DNA from: Casuarius casuarius | Taxonomy: Eukaryota; Chordata; Aves; Casuariiformes; Casuariidae | Assembly: GCA_003342895.1 (NCBI GenBank) | Contig: PTFA01000192.1 | Coordinates: forward strand, 1,468,581-1,532,580 | Direction of reading: 5' to 3' | DNA length: 64,000 nt | Shown here: in pieces, positions 49,404-62,456 of the stretch | How the letters are laid out: every line of letters begins with the position of its first letter | Position numbering within the stretch: the stretch's first letter is position 1 | Notes under the pieces: model-generated | What the model was told of the DNA's origin: nothing | Seen by the model: only the letters and a program-made list of their open reading frames with translations | Database searches by the model: none | Made by a program: the position numbers and the translations under genes

Positions 49404-50235
49404 GTGAAACTTTCAGAAAGTTCCAGAAGGAAATCAGTACAGCAATAAAAAGTGGGAGTTAGATTTCTGCTTTTGGAATTGTTTCTTTAAATATTTAGCA
49501 GTACAATGAAACATGTTACTGTAGTGAATAATACGAGGGATGTTTTATTGGATTTATTATAGCCTTTTGTTTGCTGGGTTTTTTTAGCTGCAGCTGGAAG
49601 CTAGAATTATTTTACAGTTGACCTGATTTCTAACTATAGCTTTTTGAGTGCCTTACAACATTATCTCTCTCTTCCCCAAAACTATCGTTACTGGAAAGAG
49701 ACTGAGTATGTAGGATTTTTTTGTTTGTTTTTTTTTACTAAGAAATTTGTGTTCAAAGTAGTACCTGGGATCTTGTTATATAGACCCTGCTCTAAGGTGC
49801 ATCGTTCCTAATAATGTTGTTCATAATATTTTGATCAAACTCTAAAGCTGCAATTCTTTTAATACACCTGCTACTACAAATAGATATTTGTTTCGTGCAG
49901 TTGTAGCACAGTGCCAGCAATATTCTATTGCAGTTATAGCTTTTAAATTTAAATTGGTCACTTGAATTTATTTCTACCCACAATCTCAAATTTTCATCTA
50001 ACAAAACAGGCAGCCTAGATAGACCTTACCTTCTGTTGCAAGTGACATGTTGATCTGGCAACTGGGTTAAAGTGGTGATAATCATACAGGGGGCTAGTAA
50101 TTATTCTCTTTAAGTGACTCCACAAAGAGCTGCATTGACTTTAAACCTGTCACTATAGATCAAAAAAAAAAAAACCCCAAACCAAAAAAAACACTGAAAC
50201 TGCCTCTTTGTACTGTTAGTACTTACATTAGGTAT

Positions 50236-50686
50236 TAGGTGGGCATCCGCAGCAGGTATAGCAAAGGGCCATGAAGAAGGCTTGGAGCATCTGGCATAAA
50301 AGCAGAAGCTGAGAGACTTGAGGGTGTTTAGCCTTGAGCGAGAAAGCTGAGAGAGGGGAGGATCTTATCAATGTGTATAAATAGCTGATGGAGGGGAGTG
50401 AAGAACATGGAACCAGACTCTTCTCATTGGTATCCAGTGAAAGATCAAGAAGCAGTGGGCACAAATTGAAATATGGGAAACTTCATTCACGCATGAGAAA
50501 GCTTTTTTACTGTGAGGGTGGTCAGACACTGAAACGGATTGTGCAAAGATGTTGTGGCTTCTTCATCCTTGGAGATGCTTAAAACCCTGATCCTGACCAA
50601 CCTGCTGTAGGTGACCCTGCTTTGAGCAGCAGAGTTGGACTAGACAGTCTCCAGAGATGCCTTCCAACCTCAATGATTCTGTGATT
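50236..50686 (+). mobile_element. CR1-type LINE fragment, plus orientation
   Basis: The text shows the standard CR1 3' region in sense orientation: GGTGTTTAGCCTTGAGCGAG, later GTTGGACTAGACAGTCTCC, GATGCCTTCCAACCTCAATG, and the terminal GATTCTGTGATT that resembles the CR1 end repeat. It is 5'-truncated with no usable reading frame. The left border is approximate. Confidence 0.85.
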
Positions 50687-50853
50687 TGCATATATGTGTT
50701 TACTGTTGTCCTCCTAGTTAGCTTGAAATAAAATTGGAGCAGTTCAATTTTATTGTAATAAAAATGAGTAGCTCATAAGTTTGAATGTAAAGTCAGATGT
50801 TCACTACAGAAATAGCTGTGCTAGCTGAAGAAGATGCTTCCTTCCCTTTCCAG

Positions 50854-50898
50854 CCGTTCATCAACCTGCTAGAATGTACTGTCGCTACTGCCATGCAG
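50854..50898 (+). other. Splice-bounded 45-nt segment with in-phase stop
   Basis: CTTCCCTTTCCAG precedes and ATGCAG followed by GTGAGA ends it; both are near-consensus sites. In the phase arriving from 48153 it meets TAG after six codons. The other two frames are open (PFINLLECTVATAMQ; VHQPARMYCRYCHA). It could be a stop-introducing alternative exon, an exon of a transcript with different upstream phase, or a chance pair. It starts 168 bases past the CR1 fragment. Confidence 0.3.
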
Positions 50899-52910
50899 GT
50901 GAGATGATTTGTTTGAGTGCTTCTAATTTGCTTTTCTGAAAAGCCAGCCATGGTAGTTTAATTGCCTCTCGTAAGCAGCCTGATCTGGGTAACTCTGTAC
51001 TGAGATTGCTGAGGAAGTTCTCACATGATACGATTTCAGCAACTGACCTGTGAGAGAGGTAGCTCTCACCAGGGAGTTGGTAGCAATTGGCAAGTGTTAA
51101 CCTCTTAGGCAAGCCTAGCAATTTCTTAATATTATAACTGCATTGTAAGGGACTCAAATGAGGTTTGAATGGGTAGTGGAAGTTCTTTCCTAGCACTGTT
51201 TTCATGGGAAAATTCCTTTGCTAAAATACAGCTGCATAATGGGCTACAAGGAGCTGACATCTGTCGATGAATTCTGGCACTTTATTTTTGAAGTGTAACT
51301 GATTATCTCAATTCAGTTTGATTTAGGGATAAAAACTCAGGCTTGCAGGAGTATTTTCAGGTATTGAAACATTAATTAAATCTCACAAACCTTTATTTTG
51401 CTATATTGAACAGATCTCTCAGGCAAAAATATTGCTGTGGATAATATCTGAGAACTCCTGCCGTCTGCTAGTATCTGCCAGCTTCATGGGGGGATTTATC
51501 CTGTTGGATTGTATACAAGGTCTTTAGAAAGCTTCCACTGATAGTTTACAACATAAATATAATTGATTTCAATCGAAGATAATGGTAAAGAAGAGGAGTT
51601 ACCCATCTAAAATCCTTAGTATAAATGAAACGTGGAATGGACATGTTTGTCTCAATCTTTCCCATGAAAGATTTGCAGTTTATGCGTGGTGTTTGTGTAC
51701 CATGATTGCAATAGTTGTGCAGCAATGAGGGCTGCCGCTCACTTTGAAATCTGCACCTCAAAAAAATGAGCCTACAGGTGCTATTGAAGCTGACAGTGGC
51801 CGTTTTGGACCTTGCTGCTCCTTCAGCAGAGGAGCAGTGGACTCATTGAGAAATTATTACTTCTCAGTTTTGAACTACTGTGTGAATTCTTCCCTTCTCA
51901 CAGCATTCTGGTATGCAATATAACTTTTTTGTCACGCTTGGCCATATTATTCTTTTATGTGGTGTATATGTTTGGAAAGAATCCCCCTTCTCATTCCTCC
52001 CCCCCTCCTCCTCCCCCCCAAAAAACACAACTTTGGAGAAAGGAGATCGTTATTATCACCTTTAATTACAAGTAGATATTTTGGTAGAGGAGCTCTTTCT
52101 GCTCATATATTGTCATCCATTATGAAGAGGTTGATCTGGATTGCCAGGCTTAGTGAGTAAATGTTATCTCCCATAAGACCTGATGTACTTTTTACATGCC
52201 AGTAGCTTCCTGCTGATGTTCTTTTGCCTTACCAATTAATTATAATAGAGCTTTTAATTTTTTCACTGCTAGAATAAAGATTAACAGGCAGCTTTGGTTC
52301 AGAAATATCTTTCCATGGAGAATTCCAAGAGAGTCAGATTCTATTGATGAGCAGAGGGCAGTTTCTCTTTGTAATTTCTTTGAGATACAATTTAAGTAGA
52401 ATTTTTATTTATTTACTTAAATCGAAGTTGTGCTTCTGGTTCTAGCACTATTTAATTAGCAGTTCTCCAGGTGCTGGTAAATTATCCCCTGCTGTCACAA
52501 TGAAAAGTTTATGTACCTTGATCTACTAGTGGAAGGGATCATGTAATGAAAAACTACTCCTTTTGGAAGAAAAACCTAGATGTTTTAAGCTATTGTCCCT
52601 GACTGACACATGAAGAGAGGTCTCTGACAGCGGCCATTCAAAGTGAGCCAAGTTTACACTCATCTTTACTGGCAAGGTAAGCCAACCCACTACTGCTGTC
52701 TGAAGCAATTCATTTGGCTATTTCCCACCTGTTGTACTGTAGTAATCAGTACTGCTGTTTTCAACAATCTAAGCAATTTGTACACCTGGAAGTGATTCAT
52801 ATTGCAAGAAAGAAAGCAAAATAAGATCCTTTCTATAATTCATTAAGTATCAGATCATTGGTTGGCCGTACTGGATAGCAGGTTACTTAGCTTGATTGTT
52901 TCACATATAG

Positions 52911-52979
52911 ATTCTGAGGCTGGACTTCTTAATGAGACTCTACAGAAACTGCAGTCATGCCAGGAAGAGATTGCAACAA
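52911..52979 (+). other. Splice-bounded 69-nt segment with in-phase stop
   Basis: GTTTCACATATAG precedes and CAACAA followed by GTGAGT ends it. Read from phase 1 it gives SEAGLLNETLQKLQSCQEEI, a strongly helical, coiled-coil-like peptide; phase 0 (ILRLDFLMRLYRNCSHARKR) is also open. In the phase arriving from 48153 it hits TGA at the second codon. It fits 50854 in phase, but neither fits the main chain. Confidence 0.3.
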
Positions 52980-53082
52980 GTGAGTGTCTCAAAATTATTG
53001 CTGTAAATTTGGTCATGTTCTCTTACATTATTCTTAGAGATTCTGGCAGAAATATTCAATGTCTTCCTGGTATTATATCACA

Positions 53083-53128
53083 CTAAATTTAAAAGGAGGC
53101 TCTAGGTATTAAAAGGAGGCTCTAGATA
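53083..53128 (+). repeat. Tandem duplication with 20-bp period
   Basis: AAAAGGAGGCTCTAG occurs at 53091-53105 and again at 53111-53125, separated by GTATT. It lies just before the CR1 fragment. Confidence 0.8.
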
Positions 53129-53148
53129 AAATAGTCTAAGCTGGAAAA

Positions 53149-53607
53149 AGAATCACAGACTTGTAAGATGATTTAAGTTGGAAAGCACTTCTAAAAGTCA
53201 CCTGGTCTAGTCCCATGTTCAAAGAAGGACCAAGTTTGCAGGTAAGATGCAATTTCAACATTAGATTGGGCTGTTTAGGGTTATTCTAAAGCCTTGCTAG
53301 GCAATCTGTTCCAATGTTTGATCACCCTCACAGTAAAAATTTTTTTCTTGATATTCTGTCAGAATTTCCCCTGTTGCAGTTTATGTCCATCACCTTTCAT
53401 CCTTTCAGTGTGCATTTCTGAAGGTGTGGCTCCATCTTCACTGAAACATCGTGCTCTGGGTAATTGAAGGTAACAGTAAGATTTCCCCCTGCCCTTGCTT
53501 AGCGCTTTCTTCTTAAGACTGAGCGAATCAAGTTTTCTCAGCCTTTCTTTGTACTTCGAATTAAGGAGCAGGATGATAGGCCAGTCCTCCTTCATTTTTA
53601 GCAACCT
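53149..53607 (-). mobile_element. CR1-type LINE fragment, minus orientation
   Basis: It begins AGAATCACAGACTTG, followed by AAGTTGGAAAGCACTTCTAA, CACCTGGTCTAGTCCC, GGCAATCTGTTCCAATG and later CTTTCTTTGTACTTCG, the reverse complement of the CR1 3' region. It is 5'-truncated and decayed. Its right end lies only about 70 bases before the exon at 53678, inside the zone where a branch point would be expected. Confidence 0.8.
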
Positions 53608-53677
53608 GCTGTACAGGGTGTATGTACAGATATTGCTACTATGATGGCATAAGCTGACTGATCTTACTGTTTTATAG

Positions 53678-53737
53678 TATTGCTGAAAACCATGAAATGG
53701 CTGCTGTGTTAAATACTGAAGAAGGCTGCATTGATTG
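53678..53737 (+). CDS. Coding exon (60 nt) of the plus-strand gene
   Basis: ACTGTTTTATAG precedes and GATTG followed by GTGAGA ends it. One frame is open, entered in phase 2 and left in phase 2: IAENHEMAAVLNTEEGCID plus a split codon that becomes W when joined to the exon at 61503. It accepts the phase from 48153 directly or through the 42-nt exon. The 60-nt length means skipping would keep the frame. Composition is acidic and likely helical. The family was not recognised. Confidence 0.5.
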
Positions 53738-56700
53738 GTGAGAATGCCATAGATTACGAAGTGCTACAGTATATTCTTAAAAATTTTTTTTATTGTTAAA
53801 ATTCTATGAAGGACCCTAGCAATAGCTTCTCTTCCTGCAGCATAAGACCCTGTTCTTACCAAATTAAAAAAAGCAGTAGCTAAATGACAGGGTTTTGTTT
53901 GTTGTTTTAAGGGCATTCCTTATTTTGGAAGGTGTCGCTATTTGTTTCCAGTACCACCACACCTTTTTGATTTACTGACAGCACCAGCCTTAGCGGAAGT
54001 TTTTCAGAAGATACCTGGTAGGAGTTTTAAAGTAGCCTATAAATCCTAATTCAGATCATCAATCTAGATTTGGGGTACCTAAATTTGGATGCAGGCACCC
54101 CAAATTCTGTTGAAATTCAGGGCAAATTCTTTCCTTGAGCACATCAGCAGTTATTCTACACACAAACAGAAAAGTCAGCTGTTTGTATACATAAGCAGCC
54201 CATTGGATAAATGTCTCAAATACTGAAGTCCTGTGTCCAACATCTTAACAAGTCATCACTGAGACCTGTGTGTATGTAGTGCCATACCAGGCAATGTTGT
54301 TACAAGGTATTTCAGTTCTGTCAGTGTGTCGGAAAACACTTCAGAATCCTATTCAGAATAACTCTTGTCCTGGCCTCTGAATAGGAGAGTTCTTAACTTT
54401 GAAAATTATTTTTTCAAAGAGAAAAACTATTGGGAGAGTCGGAAGGACATTTGAGGACGGGAGACCATGAGACTAACGCTTTAGTGAATAGCGAGTAGCA
54501 TATCCAGCTGAGGATTAAGGAATATTTTCATTAGCTTCATGGTGTGGTAGTCTTTTTACTTCCTGCAAAGGAGTGGCAGGAGAAGTTTGCAGTTGTAGGC
54601 AACTCTGCCTTCTGTACCTAAGGGGGGCCTGAGGCACAAAGAAAAGCATTGCCTTTTGTTGTGCAATTGGGCGAGTACTAATGGATGAGACAGCAGTGAA
54701 TTCTGTAGCTGTAGAGGCAGCTGTGTTTTAGCCGTAAGACTGGTAAGTAGTCAATAGTGTTGAAAAAGCTGGCTTGCACCTTTTACAATACAATACTTCC
54801 GAACAGTATAACCAGAAAAGTATGCAGAATTTATGCTTAAAACCTCGATGGTTTAAAACGCCGAGGGTTCCATCATCTCTCTTCCCTATTTTACCAGTTT
54901 AATGTTATATTTGACTCTCTTGAACTTTTTCTACTTAAAATTAGAGATATTCTCCACAGGAAAGCTCTAGCCTGAATAGGCTATGCAAAAACATTTACAA
55001 TTAAACATTAACTCTGCAGATTAGTCCTGAAAATATTTACAATTGCCATTTCATCTTTTTACATTTCATGTCATTGTGTTTCACCTACTCAGTCATGTCA
55101 TTCTTTCAAACCATAAAATAAGAGGTAGCAAAACATACCACTGTAAATCTTACTTTATCATAAACAGATACTGGCTTTCCATGTACCACAGTTAACCCAC
55201 ACCATTAGAGTACTGTCATTTTAAAATATTTTCTTAATGAGTGGAAAATTGCATGCAAGATGACTGTTGTGGAGTAAGAAAAGACTATAGTAGATGATGG
55301 GGGGTGGTCATCTCTGGACGTAAAGTTCCCACTTACTGTCCCAATGTGTTTAACATACACCCCTGCTGAATATTGAGGGAGGAAGAGATTTGTGGACAGT
55401 CTACATTCTACATGTGAAAAGTATGGCACTACTTTTCCTTAGGATTTTATGGTGTTTTCTTTCAGACTGCTTGTGGTAAGAACAGGCCAGTTTTGTTTGT
55501 TTGTTGAGAGGGTTGTTTGGTTGTTTGTTTTTTCCCCTCAAGATCTGTATTTGTCCTGTGTAGGAAGTGCATAAAAACCTGCTTCTGAACTCCCAGTCTC
55601 ATCTGATTGAGTGACTTCTTTATATTTGTTGTCTGCCCAAACCAGGAAAAAAAGTGTATTTTCTGTTCAAATTTTCTGATTTATGAATATGGTATTGCAA
55701 GATACCCATATAAGATGCTGCTCACAAATTCCCAGTGATACCATTGGTATCTCTAATTGTTACATTAAGTAGTAATTCTAATTGCTAACTAAAACAAGGG
55801 TATTCTGATTTACTGCTCTCTTAAATGGCTTACTGTACTTCGAAGGAGAGTGCATCTGTATACTGACCAAACTCCTAAAATCCCAGAGCTGCTTTATTTC
55901 AAAGACCACCACCTCCTCCACCTGTTGGGCTGCAGTCCCTGTGCAGGAACTGAACTGTCTGCAGGACACTCTCTTGACACTCAAGTTCATTGTCCAAGAA
56001 GCCTGTTTCTGGTTTGCCTGCTTTGTGGCTGGCTTCACACCCACACCCTCCAACCCCCCAAGGTTGACACTTGAGCAGGAGCTGTCTCAGGCGACTGCTC
56101 TCTGATGTATCATTTCTCTGGATGGCTGGAAATTGCTCTCTCTTCAGCAGCTCATTGCTACTTAGAATGACACTGATGGGCGGTATCTTACATAGAAGTG
56201 AGATAAGTTGCTTCCAAGATCATTTGTGATCTTTCATTATGTTTTAGTATTTAGCTAAAATATAAATGTCAAACTCTTTTAGGTAAACTTGTTTTACTAC
56301 CCTTCTCAAACACCTACTCATGGTGTATTAAATTCAGATTTACTCATGGTGTGTCTATATTAAATGTATTAATTTACCAAGCTATATGGAATGTTACAGA
56401 CCCAAAAGGTTTGTTAAATGTTCTGTTTGTCTCCTACCTTGCTGTAGAGGACTACTTAGTACAGGATATACTGCTTGAAATTGGTAAGAAATTTGGTTTA
56501 AAGAAGCTGTTTTAACTGTTTGTATTTGTAGTTCTATTTTTGTGAGGAAAGGTTGGTTTCTTCCTCCTCCCGGCTGCTTCTCCTGTTGGTATAATTTTGC
56601 TACATTTTGGTAATAAAACATCTAATAAGTATTGTAGAAGTACATGGGGAAGGAAATCCTGGAACACATGTAAATATTTAGAAGACATTCATTAAACAAA

Positions 56701-59700
56701 ACTGATATTTTCCATTAATAAATTGGGCGTATTATTTCTGGTTAATTCATCTTTTCTAAATACTTTTGAAAGGGAAGATCTTATTCTGTAACTTTAATTT
56801 GTAAATTGGAAGAGGAAAAAACAAGCTCCCNATTGACACATTGATTTTTGAATAGGCTGGTCATTGAACTAATCTAGAATAAAGTGAAAAGTTGAAAATA
56901 CTCTTTCTTCTTGCAGAGGTAGTTACTGCTGAGAAAAGCTGGCTTAGCACTTAAGCAAGCACTGGTTTTAGTTATCAATTTAGTGATCATATAAGTTCTT
57001 TGGCTTGACTGTTTTTAATCAGCAGTAAAAATGTAAAACTTGAATATAATTTAGTATGATTTTATTAGATTTTATTAAGGATGCAGATCGTCTTAGTTTT
57101 CGAAATGATTTTGAAATTTTTTTTAAAGGAAAGCATGTTTTTAATTGAAATTAAAAATGGAATAATTTTGTATTCTTGAAAATTTAGTATACTACTTGCT
57201 GGAAGTGCTGGTGATACAAATATAAGCAACTGGCTTAAAGAATAGCAGCAAAAGTATTTGAGACCTAAAAGTTATTGAGCCCTGTCTAAGTTGGTGCTTT
57301 GTCCATCTTCCTAATGTAAAAATAATTTTAATTTAGATGAATGTATGTGATATTTACACCAAGTTAGTGGCACACAACTTTTTGGTTTGCTAAGGACTCA
57401 CTTTTTTGGACTGCTGGAGAAAGCCAGTGGCATCAAAAAAGTGTATGAATTACAATCCTAAAACTTAACTCTTTCTTTTAAGTCCAATTTAAGTTGCTTA
57501 GTGCACTTTTAAATTTTGCTTCATTCTCTCCAAAAATAAATACATTTATCAAGACTTCGGTATCTGTTATGTATGTGCCCAGTTGAATGGTTGAGTCTTC
57601 CTTTCAAGCAGATGGAGAAGGGAAGGGAAAAAAGACTAATGGTTGTACATTATATTAGAGGTTGTACTCTCTTGTTTTTTCCTATCTCCAGAAAGCAGAA
57701 AGAACTTTTGGTGGCTGTTTGTCAGTTATGGCTCAGAGATACTAGTAGCAAAAGGATAAAAAAGGGTGAATGGTCTTAGAGGCTAAGAACTTGGTTCCAC
57801 ATTGTTGATTCCATCTAGACCCTTCAGGAAATGACAGTTACTGTAAAAAATGGTGTTCTTTAATTCTCCGTGTAGAAGATATGTCTTATTTTGCATGACT
57901 AAAAATACTGCTCTCTGCGGACAACATGGTATGAATTAAAATCTTGTTTGCAGAGATATTTTGGAACTCCTATGCTTCTTTTCTTCTCTGGCATGCTGTG
58001 ATCTGGAGAGCTGGTATGGTTTCTTTGACTCCTATCTAGATAGAGGGGATTTGCTGAAATCTTTGCCATCAAATTAGTCATATTTGGGGGCCACTTTTAG
58101 TTAGGTTAGTGCATGTGTTTGAATATTTGTGACATCAGTACAGCTTGTAGAATTTTCTGCATGGATAACTAGCTGTTCCTTTTCTGAAATTTCAGACTGA
58201 AGGGGCTGTACATGAAGGCTAATTATTTAGGGAAGATGTTCAAGTCACATGGAAAGATCTGTTTACAAATTTTTGCAAAAATAAATAGTGCTTTTATTAG
58301 AAAAATGAGTGAAAATAGGGGAATCTTTTACGGTAATTCACTGAATGTACGTTCCTTTTGTATTCTGCTTTTTTGATTTTTAACAACTTTGCATAATATG
58401 GTTCCTTCAGTGAGAACAAAGGAAAATGGGTTGGTGCCAGCTCCAACCAAGATGCCAGAAATTCCTTTGCTCAGAGTTTTCCGGGCCAGTGACTGAACTC
58501 CCCACACTAAAGGCAAGTTAGAACAATTTGTAGAAGTGCTGGTCCATCTCACGATAGATTTTTGTATATGATTTTTTCTTCTTTTAACTGTACAGTATAG
58601 TTCCTTTTTAGGTGCAGAAGAAAAAAGGGTTGGACTAGAATAAGACTGTAACATTTTGAGTGGGTCCAAATATCTTCCTTGTCTTATGCGAGACCCCCAT
58701 AAATATTAGTGAGAAATGTGCTTTGCATGGGCAGACTAAACTGAATTGAGTATAGTATATTTATTTTCAGCAGAAGCATGTCTAGAGGTTCCATACAGGG
58801 TTAGGGTCCTGTTGTGGAGAAGGTTCATAGGCATGAAAGATAACTTTTTCCTTAAATATTCCAGTTTATTCGGATGAAAATGCCTGCTGCTATTTGATTT
58901 TTTAAAAAAATGTATATAGCTTCTAGGCTTAAGCAGCAGGAGGGAAGGACTTAACCAACAAGTAGGTCATTCCTTCTCCTTTTGAAATGTGTAGTAACAG
59001 CTATTGTTGATGGAAAGTCGGTTGAATTATTGATCTAACTGGTGTGGCAATTCACATGTTATAAAATAACAATTAGAAAGTGACAGCTTGCTTTCCCTAT
59101 GGGGGGAGTGATATCCTATCCCATTTCCCCAACCATGTATTAATTTGACACAAGTATGTATCTATTCATCAGCATAGAAAGAATTGGAGAAAACGGATAA
59201 GCTTTTCCTGTTTCATTGATATTTAGGCAGTTTATAGGATTTTAGAAAATGAAAATGGAAGCTCATTAGGATAGGATTATAATCTTCCAAATCAAGACAT
59301 TTCTGAGATGATAGTATAGGAACAGGTTAATTAAATTCTAAGAATACTAATTTGTGCAAGTTCCCTTGAACATTGTGCTAGAGGAAGATGTACCCTTTAA
59401 TTTCCAAGGATAGGTATATACGTGATTTCTGTGACTTTTTAAAAACCTAATTCAGGATTTAGAGGGGAGCTTGATTGAATGGGAGGTGATTTGGGCAGGG
59501 TCTCTTGTTTCATTTCCTAGAGAAGTAAGTCTTGTGCAATTGCTCTCCATGTCTGTATCTTTTCCAAGTAAGTCTGGAGTCTCTTGTCCAGTTTTGATCA
59601 AGTCAGGCAGAGGAGTAAGAATGAAAATATAAGTTCTTATCAATATGTTAAACATCAGTGACTGCGTGGAGAAGAGAGCCCAAAATTAATTTCCCAACTA

Positions 59701-61502
59701 AAAGAAGGGTTTCAGAACAAAGAAAGGATAATCTGTTCCGGTTTTGGTCTGTTGACTGCTAATCAACATATGTTGGGGTTAAACACAGCATATGCTGTTT
59801 TTTGCCCAGGCGGGAAGTACTGGAAGGGGTGAAAAATAATTACGGGGAGAGAAATGCATAGCATTTGTGTTGCATACTGGTAGGGCTTGGCATCACAGGA
59901 GAACTGGCTGTGCAGGGGAAGCCGGGATTAGTGTAGTAAGGTAGAGATTCAGCGATGTGTGACAGAGATCCATAGGAAATACGTGTTATTAGTTCTGTTG
60001 TCCATGGAACGACTTTGTTAAAATGAAGACACACAAAAGGTTTTATCTTCCTGCAATTTCGAAAGGGCATTTGAGGAGCCTGAAGAAAGGGAAGCATAGT
60101 GATGGATTTATTTATAGGCTAAACAGCTAGGGAAAGTATTGTGGCAGATTGAGGAAAAAAAATAGGTGGAAAAGTGGGTGTTTGCAAACTTCTGTGAATG
60201 AAGTTATTTCCTTGTCACTCATCTTTCTGCAAGCACTTGATAAGTGTATAGATTCAGAACTTTGGTTTGGCCTTAAAGTCATGAATAGTTCTTAAACTCA
60301 GTATGCTCTAAACTTTTCGGGCCCTGCACTCTATTTATACTGTCCCTGGCAAGATATAAATAAGATTTGGTTTTTTTCTATGGCTCCAAAGCAGTGTTGC
60401 AATAGAAGTATTGAATAATAATGGTGGTATACTCTGTTCATAGCACATGTGTTGATAGGTGCCTTTGTGGAAGGGATGCAAAAGCTGTTGTAACTTTTTC
60501 AGAAACTAAGCAAGTTTTTCCTTTGTCAGTCTCTTATTGTCATTGTATTTTTTCTTTGAATAAAAAATTTACGTCGTACGCTTGGTTACTATAGTTAAAA
60601 ACCTCTGTCAGCTCTGTTTTCACTGTTCTGCAGCATAAATGTCTCACTGCTCACTAAATGTGAAAAAATTACCTAGTTTTCCTTAGGAATGAGTCTTCCT
60701 TCCTTGAAGAATACTTGGACATTTCAAAGTTTTGAATTCCTGTAGAAGGAGAGGCTGTCTCTCTTTTACTGGTACAATGGTTTAAACTATTGCTGCGAAG
60801 TCTTTAAAAAATTATGTTGATATAGCCAGATTTAGCTATCATCTTCACTTTTCAAAAAAGTGTTGAACATTCAGCATTTCCGTCTATATTTTCAGAGAAA
60901 ATAATTTAAAGGTGATCTGAACCATCTCTTACCCAGGACTGAGATGCCTGTGTCAAGTTCCTAGTTGTCATTAAGTCTAGTAAAAAAGAGACCTTGAACT
61001 CCTGGTTTTAACCCTGATGTTCTTGATTGTTCTTTTGAACTAAATCATGTTGCAGTTGTCAGAGCAAGGAATACTTAAGCCTGTGAATTCTGCCCCTCAG
61101 TTTAAGGGGTTTTCTGTGCGTGCTTTTGTATTAGAAGGAATTGTGCAACACTATGTAACTCAGTCCTCACATACTTGTTGTTACTGTAAGAGAAGAGTTA
61201 TGCTCCTAACTTTATCCCGGGAAAGACAAAGTGACCATGCTAATCCCTGTTAACTTCATGAGGTAAACTAGTCAAAATTTGCCCTCACTAGGATTGTAAT
61301 CCAGGTCAGTTGGCCCACTGGTGAGGGGATAGACGTTTGTGTGGAATCAGTCTCTGGTCATCCTGTACGTGTTGTCCTCACCCACCTTCTGGGGTTGGGG
61401 AAGGGAGGTCTAGGGAAATCTAGCTGATGAGCTGTGAGAGGGCAGAGGGTATGCAGGTTTCAGTTCACTCTGGGATCTGCCTTTCTGCCTCTGATACTCT
61501 AG
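53738..61502 (+). other. Intron of the plus-strand gene (about 7.8 kb)
   Basis: AT-rich sequence without recognised repeats apart from short homopolymers. The open frames present on both strands are short and lack splice context. Nothing with coding character was seen between the exons at 53678 and 61503. Confidence 0.5.
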
Positions 61503-61539
61503 GAAGCAAATTCTTGACCAGCTGGAAAAAGGACAGTTG
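61503..61539 (+). CDS. Small coding exon (37 nt) of the plus-strand gene
   Basis: A long pyrimidine-rich acceptor (TTCTGCCTCTGATACTCTAG) precedes, and ACAGTTG followed by GTGAGT ends it. Entered in phase 2, as required by the exon at 53678, it reads W (split codon) then KQILDQLEKGQL and leaves in phase 0. The peptide is helical and charged. The other frames contain a stop or read less naturally. The following exon in phase 0 was not found and probably lies beyond 64000. The family was not recognised. Confidence 0.55.
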
Positions 61540-62456
61540 GTGAGTAGGAGTTCATGCTATGAGAAACTTGTTAATATTTGTGGGTTTTGCAAAGGAATTA
61601 TGTTGGGAGGAACTGAATTGACATTTTCACTTTCATAGCACCAGCTATGAAGAACTTCGGGCTGGGGGGGATGNGTAGAAGTCTTAAATTTGCTGCCACA
61701 TCTGTAGAAGGCCCAGTGGGTGGAGTCCAGTGTTGTAGGATGTGGACTATAGCTCTGTAGGATGTTCAGAATAAGAAAGATAGGGCAGCAGACTGTGGGT
61801 CTTTGAGCTGTAAGAAAATGCCAGTCCTTGCATAAGGTCTGGATGAAGTTGACCACTTTTAAAGTTGGGTAGAGATCTACAGATAGGACAGACAAGATCT
61901 CCTTTTTGAGATCATAACTTGAGCATATAGTTGATACCCCAATTCATTTAGTAGATGCTGGAGCATGCCTGTATACATAAAGTTGAAGACTAATCCATTG
62001 TTTCCATATTCAGAAGTCATCAAAAACATGAGTTGTAGTTAGAACCAAAATGCAGCTTAATGTGAGCTAAAAACAGTCCCCTCCTCCACCATTTGAAATA
62101 AGGGTATAGAGAATCTGTGACTGTAAGCATCTCTCCTAATGTGTGTGTATGTCTGTTCATACTGGATGCTGTCCTCACAGGAGCACTCTGAAGCTTCATT
62201 AAAGTTTGTAAAGTGCTTCATGATCCTCAGATGGGAGGTGCTTAGAAATGAAGTGTTCTGTGATCAGGTAAGTTAGTAGTACACAACAAGGATATAACCT
62301 ATTAACAGAGCTGTTAACATCAGAAAGCATAATGGTTAGGTTTTAAAGTGCAGTTGCTCTCTGAAAAGGGATATGTGGGTTTTGTATATGCTCCGTATTT
62401 TTATGCTCTGCTTCATTGTTTTCTGAACTACTGTGCTGTTTCTCTTCCTCCCACAG

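Larger units (their letters stand above)
48221..53677 (+). other. Intron region between coding exons, with optional exons and CR1 copies
   Basis: It holds the optional 42-nt exon at 49362, two splice-bounded but stop-containing segments at 50854 and 52911, and CR1 fragments at 50236-50686 and 53149-53607. The remaining sequence is AT-rich with an A/C tract near 50.17 kb and a C-rich stretch near 52.0 kb. No other coding character was seen. Confidence 0.5.
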
